DNA of 64,000 nt. It comes from Guillardia theta CCMP2712. Its lineage: Eukaryota > Cryptophyceae > Pyrenomonadales > Geminigeraceae. The stretch lies in contig NW_005434668.1 in the NCBI RefSeq assembly GCF_000315625.1, positions 688,533 to 752,532 on the forward strand, written 5' to 3'. How positions within the stretch are numbered: the stretch's first letter is position 1; the number at the start of each line of letters is the position of its first letter. The translations under genes and the position numbers were made by a program. Shown piece after piece: positions 54,401 to 64,000 of this stretch. The notes below the pieces were generated by a model. That model searched no databases. It was not told where the DNA came from and saw only the letters and a program-made list of their open reading frames with translations.

Positions 54401-55600
54401 TCACTGATCAATGAGGGACGTTTGAGTCATGGACAGAGCTTCCATTGGCTGAATTTCAGAATACTCGTAGTTGGCGAGCGTACTGTGAATTTCAAGGGGT
54501 GTAAGAACAAGAGGTTTCTCATAGCAGTGTACTCACGTGGTTGGAAGCGTGGATCCGTCAATCCGTTTGATTGCATTAAAGATGTCGTCGCTCTCAATAC
54601 GCACTTCTCGAGCTTCTTGCCTGTGAACCACCAATCAATCATCGTTTCTGGCGCACCAGGTCTCATCGTCACAGTGCTGAGCAGAAGTAGCAAAGCGTCA
54701 CTGCGAGGCAATCACCCAGACAGCTCTGTTTGCGAGATAGAGAGCTTCAGTTGTCATCACCTTCATGAAACCTTCTCAGCTTACCCCTTTCACAAGAAAT
54801 CTCGTTCGAGCATGCTTCCGCCAAGTCACCCGGATGAAAGGAAATCTGCGACCCGGCTCAGAAGGAGGGTATGCCATCGAAGTGTAGTTGTTCATACAGC
54901 AGAAGGCAACAGGAGTTGAGACAAAGTGCTCGTGCCGGGGAGCTGCACTTGTAGCCGCAGGCCTGCAATAATCCAAGTCAATGGAAGGAAGGGTGGGACG
55001 TGCATGCTTGAGGAAGGAAATTAATGTCGTACCGCTCTGACTGGTTGATCCTTTACCTGATCATGGTGGTTCATTTTAGTTCCTACATATGAGATAGACC
55101 AAACTCACCATCGTGGTTTTGCCGTCGAACGTTTTCTTTCCCCAGACATGGCTTCCGTTCAAAACATCAACATATGTCTTGGCCGGCAGAAAAAAACAAC
55201 AGCAGCTTGGTAGGCATAAAGCAGTCAGCCTCTTTGTCGACGCTATCATGGATTGGATACTTACAAGCCACCCCAAGCCCCATGACCCGCAACGTAGAGA
55301 GTCTCTGGATCAGTCCAGATGTCAAACAGCCCTGTAGACCATGGCATCTCCTGAATCTGCTCCCTGAGCGAAAGGAAGGTTCAGACCACAGTTTGATCGC
55401 ACATCTTGTAAGTCCACATACTTTGTAGCCTCCTGCATCCCCCGCTTCTGCATCGCCTGCCGTCGTCGTTCCACGAGGAATCCATTCTTCATTGTTACCA
55501 AGGAAGATGCCTGTCTTTGCACAGAATATCTCTCAGAATGTTCTGATCGGTCTCCTGCGAAGAAGGGAATGAGGCGCAAATTAATCATCATTTCACCATT
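54401..55600 (-). CDS. PLAC8-like small membrane protein (tentative)
   Basis: Minus-strand exons, in order: ETDQNILRDILCKDRHLP; MQKRGMQEATK; EQIQEMPWSTGLFDIWTDPE to GHGAWGG; CCCFFLPAKTYVDVLNGS with WGKKTFDGKTTM; FVSTPVAFCCMNNYTSMAYP; and a C-terminal tail over three phase-consistent exons (LSISQTELSG; QEAREVRIESDDIFNAIKRI; TLANYEYSEIQPMEALSMTQ) stopping at 54401. PWSTGLFD followed by a D-x-x-x-L/Y segment and a CCC cluster resembles the PLAC8/cornifelin domain, found in membrane proteins for metal tolerance or growth control. Several usual Cys are missing, so the family call is weak. The gene itself is better supported than its name. The start is not fixed. Confidence 0.5.
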
Positions 55601-55934
55601 GCTACACTGTGCCTGTCGATTTTCTCGTTCAGCCGTCTCTCTTTTCTCTTACGATCTCTCATTCTCCCTTCCTCCTGTTCACGCCTGTCTTCACTCCCCC
55701 CATCCCCTCCATCACCTTCTTCTCTCCCCACTCTTCCCTCGCTCTCTTTCCCCGTTCCCCCCTCCCTCCTCTCCTCCCCCCTCTCCTCCCCCTCTCCTCC
55801 CCTCCCTTCCCCCGGGATGCAGCAGTCAGCATGGCTGTAGTGCCTTCAACTGCACTCGCCATTCCGGGCCTTCGGAAAACAAGGGGTGTATCACAGAGGG
55901 GGTGGGGTAGTTAGTGGGAGGCGGAGCGTTGCCA
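55601..55934. other. CT-rich spacer between divergent genes
   Basis: 55640-55820 is a pyrimidine-rich tract (TCTCC, CCCTCC). 55880-55915 contains a GGGGTGTATC and GGGGTGGGGTAG segment resembling the TACCCC zones in reverse. No gene is supported. Confidence 0.55.
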
Positions 55935-56129
55935 ATGCTAGGTGGCGGGAAACCAGCAGCAAGTGCGGCGGGAGAGGGACGGAAGACAGCGTCAGGGGTA
56001 GGAGGAGGAGGAGGTCGAGCAACAGGAGGGGTAGGGGCAGGAAGAGCAGGGGTGGCGACAGGACGAACAGCTGGACGAGGTGCAGGAGCAGTAGGAGCGG
56101 GACGAACAGCGATGGGAACTGGAGCAGGC

Positions 56130-56194
<65 letters not shown>

Positions 56195-56837
56195 GGGCGT
56201 CAAGAAGAAGACAGTAGAAGCGGGAAAGGGCTCAGGTCCAATGCAGCCTGGCGTAAAGAAGTTGGATGGGACCAGGAAGAGAAGTCAGGAAAACTCCAAG
56301 GTCGACGCCAAGAGAGGTGCAGATATAGACACGGGGACCGATGTTAAGGGGGAGAAGGCTGCGAACAGATCAGCCGACATGAAGTACAAGTCTCTTGTAG
56401 AGCCGTCCCGCCAACAGAGTAGGAAAGAACAGTTTCTGAAAGCGTTTGAGAGACTTCAAACGATGTCCATGGAAGAGCTCCAGGTGGAGTTCATTGTTTG
56501 CTTGCGAGCGAAGCATTACAAGGATGCTCTGATGTACTCGGAGATCATCTTGAATCAAGATCCCAACAACCCGATCATACGCCAGTTTCAACCTCTGCTC
56601 GCAAGCATTTCTGTTCAAGAAAATGAGAGGCTGGTCGACTCCACAGACTCTGACGACACGGGCGAGGAAGGAGACGGTCGGGATGAAGCTCTTGAAGGGG
56701 AGGAGCAGGAGGTCGAAGGAGGGGAGGGTGAAGGAGAGGAGGGCGCATCAAACTCTGACAGCGATGACCCCGAGACAAATTGGATGTGGTCGCCGACATG
56801 GAGAACAGACGCAGATGAGCTGAACCAGCGAGCGTAA
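55935..56837 (+). CDS. ERICH2-like glutamate-rich protein
   Basis: A single exon of about 300 codons. The first half is a Gly/Ala/Arg-rich low-complexity region that contains a perfect Gly-Ala run encoded by (GCAGGA)n. It is followed by a basic linker. The second half holds the one conserved block (MSMEELQVEFIVCLRAKHYK, then ALMYSEIILNQDPNNPIIRQ, FQPLLAS). This matches the C-terminal domain of glutamate-rich protein 2, where L-x-E-F, a Tyr and EPENP-like turn occur at the same spacing. The tail is strongly acidic and ends TNWMWSPTWRTDADELNQRA. ERICH2 proteins are linked to cilia/flagella in animals; function here is inferred. The first in-frame ATG is at 55935; the open frame extends upstream without a Met. 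Confidence 0.7.
56127..56196. repeat. (GCAGGA)n hexanucleotide repeat in coding sequence
   Basis: About eleven copies of GCAGGA/GAGCAG coding for alternating Gly and Ala in the ERICH2-like protein. It is the reverse complement of the CTCCTG hexamer in the TKL kinase intron, and the same alternating Ala-Gly coding run occurs in the MAP3K-like gene. Confidence 0.95.
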
Positions 56838-56900
56838 GGGGCTCAAGAAGCCTCGGCTTGCCTTAGCATGTACACTCTTTGCTATCTACATTATCATACA

Positions 56901-59900
56901 TCAGTCTGAATCGCAGCTTCCCGCATCTTCCATGGCTCCTCCTCCCTTGCTCGCTTCATGTGCAGGCAGGCGAGGAGCAATGCGGTTGGCTTGAGATCGG
57001 AACAAGTCCAAGACCTTCAAGGCACATGATGAGAGAAGAGAAAAGACGCCCCCGAGCTCCATCACCTGCTCGCATGTCGACGCCTCCTCCATAGTCTTGT
57101 CGTGTCTGATCCGCAGGAATCGGGGAAAGCGAAGGGCAAGGCCCCTGCCTTCAGGCCCCTCCCCCACTGCCGCCATGTGGACCGGACTGTTCCACGTTGA
57201 GCACAGCACAGCACAGCACAGCACAGCATAGCACAGCACAGCACAGCATAGCATAGCACAGCACAGCACAGCACTGGATTGACCTGGCAGTCAGCTCGGC
57301 TCCTCGGATCTCCCACACCTGCCAAGGCGTCAGGGGTGAGGGAGGAGACGATCGATCCACCTCCGAGGCCTCGAACCAAGTAGAAGGGTTTTCTCCGGTG
57401 ATGTAATCTGACGCACAAGCACGTTGAGGTGCCTATAGGAGTAGCAGCAGGAAGAGACGCACAGGAGGGAGGCGACGTGACGATCTTGTCCTTGAACCGA
57501 GCTGTCGCCTCCTTGTAGAAGGCGTCGGTGAAGCCCGACATCACCTGGAGGGGATCAGGTGGACAAGAACATGCTACCCGCTCACCCGGCAGATCGACTG
57601 TAACTCTCCAGTTTCTGGGTTCTGGACGGCCATGAGCCAAGGAGAGAACCATCCTGCCTTTCGTCCGCTCCCTGCTTTACTTCAGCGCTCCTCCTTCTCG
57701 CTCCCTCATCCTCCCAGAGACTACCATTCCATGCTCCTATTGGAATCAAGTCCAGCGAGTCTGCCAAGCCCTCCACGTAGTCTTTCTTCACCTGCCCACG
57801 AGTTGTGAGGCATAGGGAGAGGAGGGCAGGAGGACCTTGAGCCAGGCGTCTGAACGCTTCCCCGGGTGATAGGGAGCATCCGCCTGCTTGACCACCAGAC
57901 CTGCAAACTTGTCAGAGCAGCTCCTACTGTGAGCACAAGAACCTTCGCATTGAGCCTCCAGCGCTTCGAGCAAAACAGCGTGAGCTCCTTCAACCCTCTC
58001 CTCCTGCTTCTCCTCCTGCTTCTCCTCCTGCTTCTCCTCCTGCTTCTCCTCTGCATCATGACGGAATGGAAACAGCCGACCGCGTGCCATTTCAATATCC
58101 CTCCGCTGGGCGATGGCATCCTTGTGCAAATATTACAATTCAGAAGGGTGTGAGGAGTCAAATAGGAAGCGGGGGGGAGTGATGAACAGAACGAGATTCA
58201 AGTTGATGAACGAGGAGTAGAAGCAGGAAGAAGAAGTTCAGACAGACTTCGCTCAGAAATTCCACGAGCTTCTGCCGACGGACTCTGAGCGGCTCTCTGA
58301 CTAGCGAGTCGCTTCCTAGGAAGAGCAAGTCGAACACAAAGACCTTGACGGCGACAGAAACATCAGCAGAGTCGAGCTGCAACGAGACTTAGCAACGAGA
58401 CATGAGTTTGGAGGAGCCAGGCTGCTAGCCTTGCGATCTGCGGTAGCTCTTGAGCGAGTAGACAGCTGCTGGAAGGGGAGAAGAGCTGGGAGGGCCGAGT
58501 AAGATGAGGGTTAGGCGAACACGATGAGAGACCTCCTGTGTTGGTGTCCACTGCGACCATCTCGGCATCGAGGACCAGCTCTCTTCCAGCAGCAACGTGC
58601 TGACGTCATCACCGTCATGGTACAGCAACCCACGGAAATATTACCTGCATAGTTTCAACCACGTCGGGAAATGAAGCTGTGCAATCCTCGCAGTTTCTTG
58701 AGAATATCTTGACCTGTTCATTCACTGTTACCTCCCCTGTCACTACCTCTACCTCTACCATGACTGTCCCCCTCTTTTGACTCTCCTCCCTCTCGTCTTA
58801 GCTTCACTAACCGCTCCGCTCTCGGCAGAAACATGGATCATCGCTCGTTGTCCATCGTATCTTGATCAAGTATCAGGAGGACAGGGCACCGCATCTCATA
58901 CTTGTATTCAGCTAGGAAGCTGCATCCCTTGCCGTATCTCTTCTCGAACTTGCCGATGGCGTCCGCCATGCCCGTTGCTACCTGTAACCGAACCCTTCAC
59001 CAGAGAGACTGAGGAGGGGAAGCAGGTACCTTAGCAAGCATCGGCTTGAACGGAGTTCCTGGAGTAACCGTGCACTTCTTGACCATGTGGTCGATGCCTC
59101 CTTCCAGGAGGGCTGGGACGAGTACTGCAGGAGAAGCGTAAACGTCATCAACAGCCAAGCTGTTCATTGACGGACCATTGAGGTTCGGACACTCTGAGTA
59201 AGCAGTGGATGCAGCAGCTGCCGCGAGCTTCAGCTGCTCTTCGATGAGGACTGAGAACTTGGTAGTGCCCTTGACCGCTTTCTTCGGAGGGTTTCGCTTC
59301 GCGGTAGCCTGAGGTTCTACTTCCTCCTGCTTGATGGACTTGTCTTGCTCCAGATGGTATGCGGTCGCCAGTGCTCCCAGCACGAGCGTCGTGTTCATAC
59401 CTATGCGCATGTGCTGCACAAGGAGGGTCAAGAGCGCGAGGCAACGACGAGCTCACCTGCAGGAGGGTGCGGACTATGTAGCGCGTCTCCTGTTCCCTGC
59501 AGCTGCGCAAGAGTTTGGTCATCAAGGCCTTGCGACGAGCGGAGCTTCCTGCTCCTCCTTCATTGGCGATCGCCTTGAGGGTCTTGAAGACGTCTCGAAC
59601 TGTGAGGGGAGTGGGTTGGCAGATGAGCCGTTGGTTCCTGCGGAAGCTTTGAGCAACATCGCCGAGGTCTCCTAGCTGGTAACTTGAGTCAGAGGAGGAG
59701 CTCAAGTCACATGACAACCTTAGCGTAGGCCTCGTGCATTCGCGATCGACTGACTCCTGTCACCTCCGCCACAGCATCTGATATCGCTGAGTCCCCGACG
59801 TTGAGCTCAATCCCCTCGTGTGCTGGAGCGATCTTGCCGACAGCCAGGTACACCGCGGGCAGGACGTCTTCGGGTGTCAGGCAGAGGATGCTGCGGAACA

Positions 59901-60549
59901 TGTTGCACATGGCTGTTCGTAGTTTGTACCTTCCTTTCTCGTTGTCGATGGTGGAGAAGGTTCGAGCGAGATGCAGGTACGGAGCAGGCTCTCCTCGCTT
60001 CCAACAAGCATCTTGCTCAGGATTATAATCATCTGCTAAGATCCTGGAGCTGTCAAACTTGTCTGACTGACTTCCGCTGGTACTGTCCTCTAGCTTTAAC
60101 TTCTTGTCAGTCGTTTCTATCTGACTCCCGCCGGTGCTGTTGTCTAGCTTGATCCACTTGTCTGTCAGTCTCGGCTCAGAGTCTTGTGCTTCATCTGCTG
60201 CTGGACGCTCCTCGCTTTCGCTTGAATCAAGCTCGATGACTTCATTCTCATCACGCTTGGGTTCAGCCTCGCGCAGATTCCGTTTGCCCTGGTCAACAGT
60301 CTCGTTGGCTTCTTGAGATGCCGGTGTGCCTGATCCCATAAAGAACTTGAGGATGGAAGACTGCTTGCTCGGGCTCCTTGTGCTGGCTCGGCTCTCACGA
60401 GATGTTCGCTCCTTCTTCACTTTCGTAGCATTCGAACTAGCTTTACTCCTCTTAGCAGCTTCCTGCGCTTCCTCTCCTCGTCTCTTTCCTCTTCCTTTGC
60501 TGCCACCTCCACCGCCATCGCCGCCCATTGCTCGTAATGGGACAAGCAA
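56901..60549 (-). CDS. LIG1: ATP-dependent DNA ligase I
   Basis: Minus-strand exons in order: a basic N-terminus, PIP box KQSSILKFFMG (PCNA binding), a disordered acidic linker, and the DNA-binding domain (PAPYLHLARTFSTIDNEKGR, GDLGDVAQSFRRNQRLICQP, MRIGMNTTLVLGALATAYHL). The adenylation motif is AEYKYDGMR with the active Lys, near 58900. Then come AGRELVLDAEMVAVD, VKVFVFDLLFLGSDSLV, AGLVVKQADAPYHPGKRSDA, VKKDYVEGLADSLDLIPIGA, MSGFTDAFYKEATARFKDKI, and ALRFPRFLRIRHDKTMEEAS. It ends AMEDAGSCDSD at 56901. It seals Okazaki fragments and repair nicks. All six nucleotidyltransferase motifs seem present. The start at 60549 or the Met seven codons later both keep the frame. Confidence 0.95.
57200..57275. 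repeat. GCACA/GCATA pentanucleotide repeat in intron
   Basis: About fifteen GCACA units with scattered GCATA variants inside an intron of the DNA ligase gene, between the exons for WEIRGAELT and VHMAAVGEG. Confidence 0.93.
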
Positions 60550-60589
60550 TCTGCAAGCAATTGCTTATAACAATTTGGGTTCGAGGGGG

Positions 60590-63463
60590 ATGAGTGTTAA
60601 GTCTGGTGATGAGGCGGATCTGGCGGCGGATCGCATTCTCAGTTGTTGGGGGATGAGGGGCGCCAGTAGGCCGTCCGTCCGATCAGCCATGGCGAACGAA
60701 GGCGTGCTAGCACGGCTGATGCTGCAGCAGAACGAGGGGGGAGGGGAGGGGGAGGAGGCTGATGCCCTTCCTTGGGGGCTCGGAAGCCTCGGACAGCTTG
60801 CAGAGTCGGTGAGGGAGAGACAGGCCGAGCCTCCTCCAGTTGTATGCCATGACGCTTGCGTTGCAGCTGACCAGACCAGCGCTGGAGCTGCTGGGGGTGG
60901 GAGGAGCAAAGGAGGAGGTTCGCGATGCAGCATGGTGGAAGCAGACGCGTCCTCGACCTTACAGAGGCAACTCAGCAGACCCATCGATCCCTGAAGAAGA
61001 AGTGTGACCAGGCTGACATAGTGGTGGGTTGAGGGCTGACAGGAACGCAGACCAGGAGAATCTTAGCAGAGCAAGCGGTAGCTGCCGACAAGCAGGCGGC
61101 AGCACAGATGGCAGAATTGATCAAGCAGAAAGGTGATTGATCTCACCAGGATGAGCTACCTCCTGACGAGTTTGATGTAGAGAGAGAAGAAGCGAAGTTG
61201 TTGGAGATGATCCTGATGGTACGAGCTCTCCCGTAGCGCTCTCCACTCAAAGTTCGCGGGCAGACTCAAGACTTCGAGACCACGGAAGCAATCAAGAAGC
61301 GAACATCCTTCTTGGGGAGGCCTGCCGAGAAAGCAAGGCTCAGAATGTTGAAGTTTCAGGTGGAACTGATTTGAAGCTGGTGGATGTTGTAATGAACGTG
61401 AGCAGATCGATCGTAATGAGAGAGAGCAGCAAGCTTGCCTCTTTGCTCATCTCTACAGCGATGCTGAAGAAGAGCATCGACTCAAAGAAAACGAGTACAA
61501 GATGCATCAATCGAACAAGAAGAAGGTGGAGGGTCAAGGTTGTCTGCGGGCATGTGACTGAACAGCAGGCGTCTGATCGAGCTGCCAAGTATCGAGCTGA
61601 AGAGAAAGGAGCGCGAGCAGCAGCAGCAGCGCTCAAGGTGTGTTCGCTTGCTTGCCACGAGGAGAGCTCAGCTTGCCTTGCCTTTGCTGCTCAGGCTGGC
61701 GGGAATCAAATGAGAAGTGCGATGGAGAAAGCGCTGGAGGCATCAAAGCAGTACGCAGAGCAGGCCAGAGCGCAAGAGGATCTTGCGAGAAATGCTCGAA
61801 GACTAGAGGCGGAGGCATATGAAAAGATGCAGCAAGAAAGTGAGAAGATGAGGATCTGCCATGCTCAGGTGCCTCTGGATGCCCACAGCAGAGGCTGATC
61901 TGGTCCAACAGGTCAGAGCGAACAAGATGACAGCACGTGTAATCTACAACTACCTCTCTGGTGCTGAATCCCAACAGCTCATGGTGACCGACTCATACTC
62001 TCAGACGGAAATCGTTGATAATGAGTGGCAGGAGCTCATCAAGGAAGATTCAATGCTCGACAACTTCATCCAAGAATGGGAAAAGCGTCTGAAATCAGTT
62101 GCTTTAGCATCCTTCTAGAACTTCATTGCTGAGATTTAAACAGGTTCCAAGAGGAACTCCCGCCGCTTTCATGATTCAGGGGCAGATCGACACCTACCTC
62201 AAGCGGAAAGACATCGTTGCCATGGAGAAGCGCATGTACGTGCCATGGTACTTGCAGGTCTGCGAAGAGATAAAAATAAAGGGTAGCTGAGCTGCTGGAC
62301 CAGGAGAAGAAAGACCCGAAGCATATCTTCGAGGAAGAGATCGTAAAAGGCGAGATTGACTTCAAGCATCACCCCGAGCCCCGGAAGGTTGTGTGGATAG
62401 AAGAGAAGCAGTTCGCCAAGGACGGCATCATCTGCGTCGGACGAGGGTCTGTCGGCACTCTCGCATCTCCTTCTTAAAGTTCTCTCAGGCCAGTCGGACC
62501 TCCACTAGCCTTGCGGAAGAAAGTTGTACAGACAGAAGGGGAGAACGTGAGTCCTGCTGTTGTGAAAGAGCAAGCTTGTTGAGACACTGGCAGGAACACC
62601 CGGACATTGAGCTTCCCGAAGAAAGTTGTGATATCCTGTTTGAAAAATCGATTGTGGTCCGAACAGACTTTATTGAAGAAAGTGACAACGTTGCGGGACG
62701 ATACTTATCCAGGTCAGTGGAGTGAGAAAGAGACGCGAGCTCTAAAAGAGGTTGTAATCGCAGGAAGGATTTCGAGGCGAACAACAAAGACACCCTCACA
62801 GCACTTAATCACCAGGAGTTCAAACGAATATGGGGACAGGATGAGCGGCACGATGTGAGAGGAACGCAAGAAATCTGCAGCGCGAAACTTCGTCATCGCC
62901 CTGACTTTCGTTGGTGCTGCTCCTGGGTGGACAGGAATAACTTTGCCAAGTACAAGCTGCCCAACTCGTTCCTGCTCGGACCTCCTAAGAAACCCTTCGT
63001 GCACGTGAACGCTCCTGCCTTGCACAACGACGACAAGCCGGGCAGCATCAATGGGCCCGACGGTCAGCCTCGACGATTTGCAAGAATACACAAGTGGATC
63101 AAGAAGTTGGGCGAGTACGTGGAGGAGGGAGAGCTTCTGCTGGAGCTTGAGATCTACAACCATCGACTGATAGGGAAGATGAACGAGACTGGAAGATACT
63201 TGCCCGGCACTCGTTACTTCGATGATGGCGACTACAGAGACCATGAGGATCAACTGCCCAACAATTTTGTCAAGAACGACAAGGGGGAGATAGTGCAGCA
63301 AGTCAGAAGCACAGGGGAAGGCCTCTTAACGGGTCTAGTGCGCGAACCAGGCAGCAAGGTCTTGAGCTTTGACAACCTTGCCTACCTGGATCAAGGTGAC
63401 GAGAATTGGAAACAAGTGCTGCTGCCCATCGACGAGTGGCCAATTGAATTCTTTTCGGCATAG
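60590..63463 (+). CDS. Large coiled-coil protein, family unknown
   Basis: Starts MSVKSGDEADLAADRILSCW. Exons that join in phase then read GGSRRVLDLTEATQQTHRSL, TRRILAEQAVAADKQAAAQM, DFETTEAIKKRTSFLGRPAE, EHRLKENEYKMHQSNKKKVE, ASDRAAKYRAEEKGARAAAA, ALEASKQYAEQARAQEDLAR, and VQQVRANKMTARVIYNYLSG. They continue VPRGTPAAFMIQGQIDTYLK, VAELLDQEKKDPKHIFEEEI, IDFKHHPEPRKVVWIEEKQF, and KDFEANNKDTLTALNHQEFK. A last long exon (CSWVDRNNFAKYKLPNSFLL to DEWPIEFFSA) ends at 63463. The first half is Ala/Glu/Gln/Lys-rich coiled coil; the last 200 residues look globular. I recognise no family. One intron near 61015-61045 is only 27-30 nt long. About 14 exons. The start lies 40 bp from the LIG1 start on the other strand. 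Confidence 0.75.
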
Positions 63464-63562
63464 CAATTTTACTTCCATGGAAAAGAATTCGAAAAGAAAC
63501 AAAGAAAGCAGAGTGGTCCCTTCACCCTTACAATACAACAAGATCTAAACATGACAGAAGAG

Positions 63563-63997
63563 TTAATCTATGATGTGCCTCGCACCGTCGAAGGAGGCCT
63601 TTCGTTGCCTTCCAGTCAGCTGCACGTTGATCCCTGCCCCCGTTGTAGATCTGAGAATGTCCGTGGCAGGGTTGTAGGTGCGAAGCCCAGGGACAGGAGG
63701 GCCGTTCTTGGGCTGCGAAAGCCTCTCCCAGAACGGAGATCGCAGCGTCCGTGTGAGCTTGAGAGGCTGCGGGTCTACAGGTACAGCAGGGGGGAGCATG
63801 AAGCGCCTGGGGCTCTGCTCCTTGTCGACCTGATCGGTTTCCCTGTCGTTGACCTGCTGCTTCGCCTCGCGCTTGTGAGCTGGGGTGAAGGACCTGATAG
63901 GCGACGGCGGGGATAGATAGCCAATGCTCGAGATCCTCGACCGTCGCACGAGTCGGTGATGGTGCAGATCTATAGAGTCCGTGTCTCTCGTCTCCAT
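63563..63997 (-). CDS. Arg/Pro-rich hypothetical protein (window edge)
   Basis: An open frame of 144 codons ending at 63563, reading METRDTDSIDLHHHRLVRRS at its start, then ISSIGYLSPPSPIRSFTP, PRRFMLPPAVPVDPQPLK and RTLRSPFWERLSQPKNGP. It ends KASFDGARHIID. Composition is basic and Pro-rich, probably disordered. It is tail to tail with the preceding gene, 99 bp away. The Met at 63997 is 3 bp from the window edge, so the gene may begin outside. No family is recognised. Confidence 0.5.
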   Translation of the reverse strand: METRDTDSIDLHHHRLVRRSRISSIGYLSPPSPIRSFTPAHKREAKQQVNDRETDQVDKEQSPRRFMLPPAVPVDPQPLKLTRTLRSPFWERLSQPKNGPPVPGLRTYNPATDILRSTTGAGINVQLTGRQRKASFDGARHIID

Positions 63998-64000
63998 AAT

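Noticed and set aside
54359-54919. 187-codon plus-strand frame
   Set aside because: It is antisense to three minus-strand exons that join in phase and end at 54401; those explain the open frame better.
1-64000. tRNA, snRNA or organelle genes
   Set aside because: I looked for cloverleaf and box A/B patterns by eye and saw none I could support; a tRNAscan or Infernal run would be decisive.

Overview
This window is nuclear DNA from a unicellular, intron-dense eukaryote. Most genes are chains of short exons joined by GT-AG introns of about 40-100 nt. Families seen here are eukaryote-specific: CAND1, USP22-type deubiquitinase, NatD histone acetyltransferase, DNA ligase I, a BEACH protein and a ZIP7-type zinc transporter. 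One gene (21858-24777) encodes a signal peptide followed directly by a Phe-led transit-peptide-like stretch. That is the bipartite presequence used for plastids of secondary red-algal origin. Together with base composition and gene style this suggests a cryptophyte such as Guillardia theta; the assignment is an inference and no marker gene proves it.

Layout. 1-8100: purine minisatellite; EF-hand/coiled-coil protein (+); C2-domain MAP3K-like kinase (-); TPR protein (+); NatD/NAA40 (-). 8100-15300: simple repeats; a TKL-like kinase with an altered catalytic loop (+), tail to tail with a PfkB sugar kinase (-); a GC-rich island. 15300-27100: type IA DNA topoisomerase ending in two HMG boxes (+), tail to tail with a two-PDZ protein whose PDZ units are perfect DNA duplicates (-); a plastid-targeted membrane protein resembling the CGL160/AtpI type (-); a nucleoplasmin-like FKBP (+). 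27100-37700: a secreted LysM-like protein (-), a right-handed beta-helix protein (+), a USP22/Ubp8-like deubiquitinase (-), a ZIP7/KE4-like transporter (+). 37700-45000: a coiled-coil/EF-hand protein (-), a composite repeat region, and a GRAM-BEACH protein without visible WD40 repeats (+). 45000-55600: CAND1 (-) with a short inverted copy of its own exon just past its stop codon; two small unrecognised genes; a TACCCC-rich repeat zone; a PLAC8-like membrane protein (-). 55600-64000: an ERICH2-like protein (+), DNA ligase I with a PIP box (-), a long coiled-coil protein (+), and the edge of an Arg/Pro-rich gene (-).

The genes form no single pathway. Themes are DNA and chromatin maintenance (TopA-HMG, LIG1, NatD, USP22-like, NPL-FKBP), signalling and ubiquitin control (two kinases, CAND1, BEACH, EF-hand proteins), and plastid or membrane functions. 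Neighbours are mostly convergent or divergent with short spacers. Many longer gaps are simple or dispersed repeats. Exon joins were made by eye from frame and splice sites, so most gene starts and some small exons are provisional.
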